Assembly: GCA_000499405.2 (NCBI GenBank)
Contig: HG738137.1
Location: 2,790,001-2,854,000 of the forward strand
Length of the DNA stretch: 64,000 nucleotides
Reading direction: 5' to 3'
From: Onchocerca volvulus
Taxonomy: Eukaryota > Nematoda > Chromadorea > Rhabditida > Onchocercidae
This document shows, piece by piece, positions 62,240 through 64,000 of this stretch. A program made the position numbers and the translations under genes. The notes below the pieces were generated by a model, which was given only the letters and a program-made list of their open reading frames with translations, was not told where the DNA came from and did no database searches. Each line of letters starts with the position of its first letter. The stretch's first letter is position 1.

Positions 62240-64000
62240 TCATGCAAAAACTTTGTTATCAGAACAAAGAATAAGAGATAGATAATGGATGCAACTTTAA
62301 ACAGTACTCACAAGCTTTGCTCTTTACAACATTTCAAACAATTAACATGGTTTACAACATTTTAGGCAATGCATACAACTAATCTTTAGCACATTGGAAA
62401 ATAAAAGAACAAAGGTCTTTGTATTATACCAAAGGATGAGATATGGATGAATAATTCATTTGACTGAGAAATATTGCAAATTTTTATTATACAAAATATT
62501 TTGAATATTTCATCATATTTATATTTTATAAAATTTTCACATTTTCCAACATAAGTTAATTTTTTTCCCGCTAAAACTTGATGAAATAGCTAATAGGAAA
62601 GACCTTCAGCATCGTTGTTATTAGAAATATGATGCATATTGTATAAATTAAATTCTATGATAAAGTAATAGAGGTTGATTTGTAATATTATCAGTAATTA
62701 ATCGATGACATAGACTAGACAGGATTTTTTCAAATTTTTCCGAAATATTTCAGTGAAACTAGAAATAGTATTTTCATGTTTCGAATATTTGCTTCGTGTA
62801 ACTTCCTGCAAAGTTTGCGGAGATCATTAAAGTTACAAGATGATGATGCGACAAGTTTAGATTGACCATGTTGATTGACCATGACAGATTACGCTGTGCA
62901 GATATCAAGCGATCATTCCAAAATTTCATTCTTTGCTACTCAGTCAAATATTCTGTAAATATTTTACTTGCTTATTTATTTTCATTGTTGTATGAGTGTA
63001 ATATTGCTTTTGATCGTTATGTATTTTCTGAATTAGTTGAATAGTTTGGAGAAAAAAAGTGCTGTTTATGTAATACTAGCTAGCATACAATTAAAATTTG
63101 AGAACAAAGAAAAGATGGGAGGTTGTGCTCAATATCGATTGACTTTGCATAAAATTCTATAGTGTCAATATCGACTGACTTTAAATAAAGCTTTTTTGCG
63201 TAAATACATGGAAAGAAAGTTTAACATTTTAGGCGAAAATCAATTAACGTTTTTGGCATGAACAAATGAAAAAAGTGGAAAAAAAATCCAAGTGATTTAA
63301 AACAGAATAATGAACCAAAATAAATACAATGCTAAACTACAAAAGTAATAGCGCCTTTATTTATTTTATGTTATTTTTACTAAAAAATTCAAAAATCCGA
63401 TGTAAATAAACAAGTAACAATCAGAATCAGAAATACAAATGTTTACTGTTCGAAGATATTAAAACATAGAACTGAAAGGGAAACAAAAGTGAAAAAAGGT
63501 CATATTATGAACAGAAAATATTTTTTTTTTTTTGAAAAATTGTTTAATGCATTAATTTTTGCAAAGATTTTCTCGCATTTCTCCGAAACATTCACATGAT
63601 TTTTGATTTCCAAGTATAATTCATTTTTCATACAAGCTGTTTTTTAAACTGTCTCATCATTACTAAAAAATCTGATGAAAATCACGTGAACAAATTTGAA
63701 AAAGAAATATTTGATATTATTTTGTGCTATTTTTATAAATTTGATTTTTCATCTATCGTTACTTACTTGTTGAAAAATAATTTGAGACAACTCTATGTTT
63801 CCGTAGCTTCTTTTAATACATAAAAACAGATTGATTATAAGCAAAATATTTATATAATGTATTTGTGTATGATAATTATGTAATTATATATAACTATTGA
63901 ATAAATTATATTAATCAGTTTTATTTATTAAAAAAAAAACTTCGAAAAAGTGGTTGTTTCCAATTATTTTTTAAATAAAGTAAGTAAGAATAAATAAAAA
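62240..64000. other. Gene-poor end of the window
   Basis: A plus-strand frame at 62862-63044 begins with a polar patch (DHDRLRCADIKRSF) but starts at TTG and has no acceptor or motif. Beyond 63050 the sequence is A+T-rich with A/T runs. No gene, RNA or repeat is supported. Confidence 0.5.

Noticed and set aside
1..64000. Bacterial endosymbiont insertion, viral remnant, CRISPR array or operon
   Set aside because: No intronless bacterial-type frames, Shine-Dalgarno spacing, spacer arrays, or retroviral gag/pol-like frames were seen.

Overview
The window is nuclear DNA of a very A+T-rich animal genome. Genes are broken into many short exons (about 40-340 bp) by small A+T-rich introns with GT...TTTCAG-type borders. 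In three genes the first in-frame ATG follows closely on a lone TTTCAG/CTCAG-like acceptor, as expected if mRNAs are trans-spliced to a leader. This style, together with the gene content, suggests a parasitic nematode, most likely a filarial (clade III) worm. That is an inference; species cannot be fixed from the sequence alone. I assembled exons by hand from splice sites and reading phase, so gene ends and alternative sites are the least certain parts.

Layout: (1) 1.6-5.4 kb, plus strand: a 10-exon PPP-family serine/threonine phosphatase with intact metal-binding motifs and a long acidic C-terminal tail. (2) 10.6-11.6 kb, minus strand: a 3-exon, 124-residue single-pass membrane protein of unknown family. 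(3) 11.6-31.3 kb: a long gene-poor stretch with homopolymers, inverted repeats, one 31-bp hairpin that pairs best as a minus-strand RNA, and a few orphan exon-like islands. (4) 31.3-35.2 kb, plus strand: an atypical rhodopsin-like GPCR with two alternative 3' terminal exons. (5) 37.1-44.4 kb, minus strand: a 14-exon mind bomb-type E3 ubiquitin ligase (REP region, ankyrin repeats, two RING fingers) that lacks the N-terminal Mib-Herc2/ZZ module in this window. (6) 45.5-50.0 kb, plus strand: a nuclear-looking protein with basic AT-hook-like motifs, head-to-head with the mind bomb gene across about 1.06 kb. (7) 50-59 kb: gene-poor, with a 61-base T tract and a degenerate tandem repeat at 53.7-53.9 kb. 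(8) 59.1-61.2 kb, plus strand: a 5-exon glycine N-acyltransferase-like (GLYAT, GNAT fold) enzyme of 289 residues. (9) 61.2-64 kb: no firm gene, but a 91-codon open stretch on the minus strand.

The genes do not form an obvious pathway. The mind bomb homologue points to Notch-ligand ubiquitination, the GPCR to signalling, the phosphatase to phospho-regulation (often reproductive in nematodes, not shown here), and the GLYAT-like protein to acyl-CoA conjugation. No CRISPR array, bacterial operon, rRNA or convincing tRNA was seen. No wholly new system is demonstrated; the best leads are the truncated mind bomb architecture, the NEY-type GPCR with swapped tails, and the 18.3-kb hairpin.
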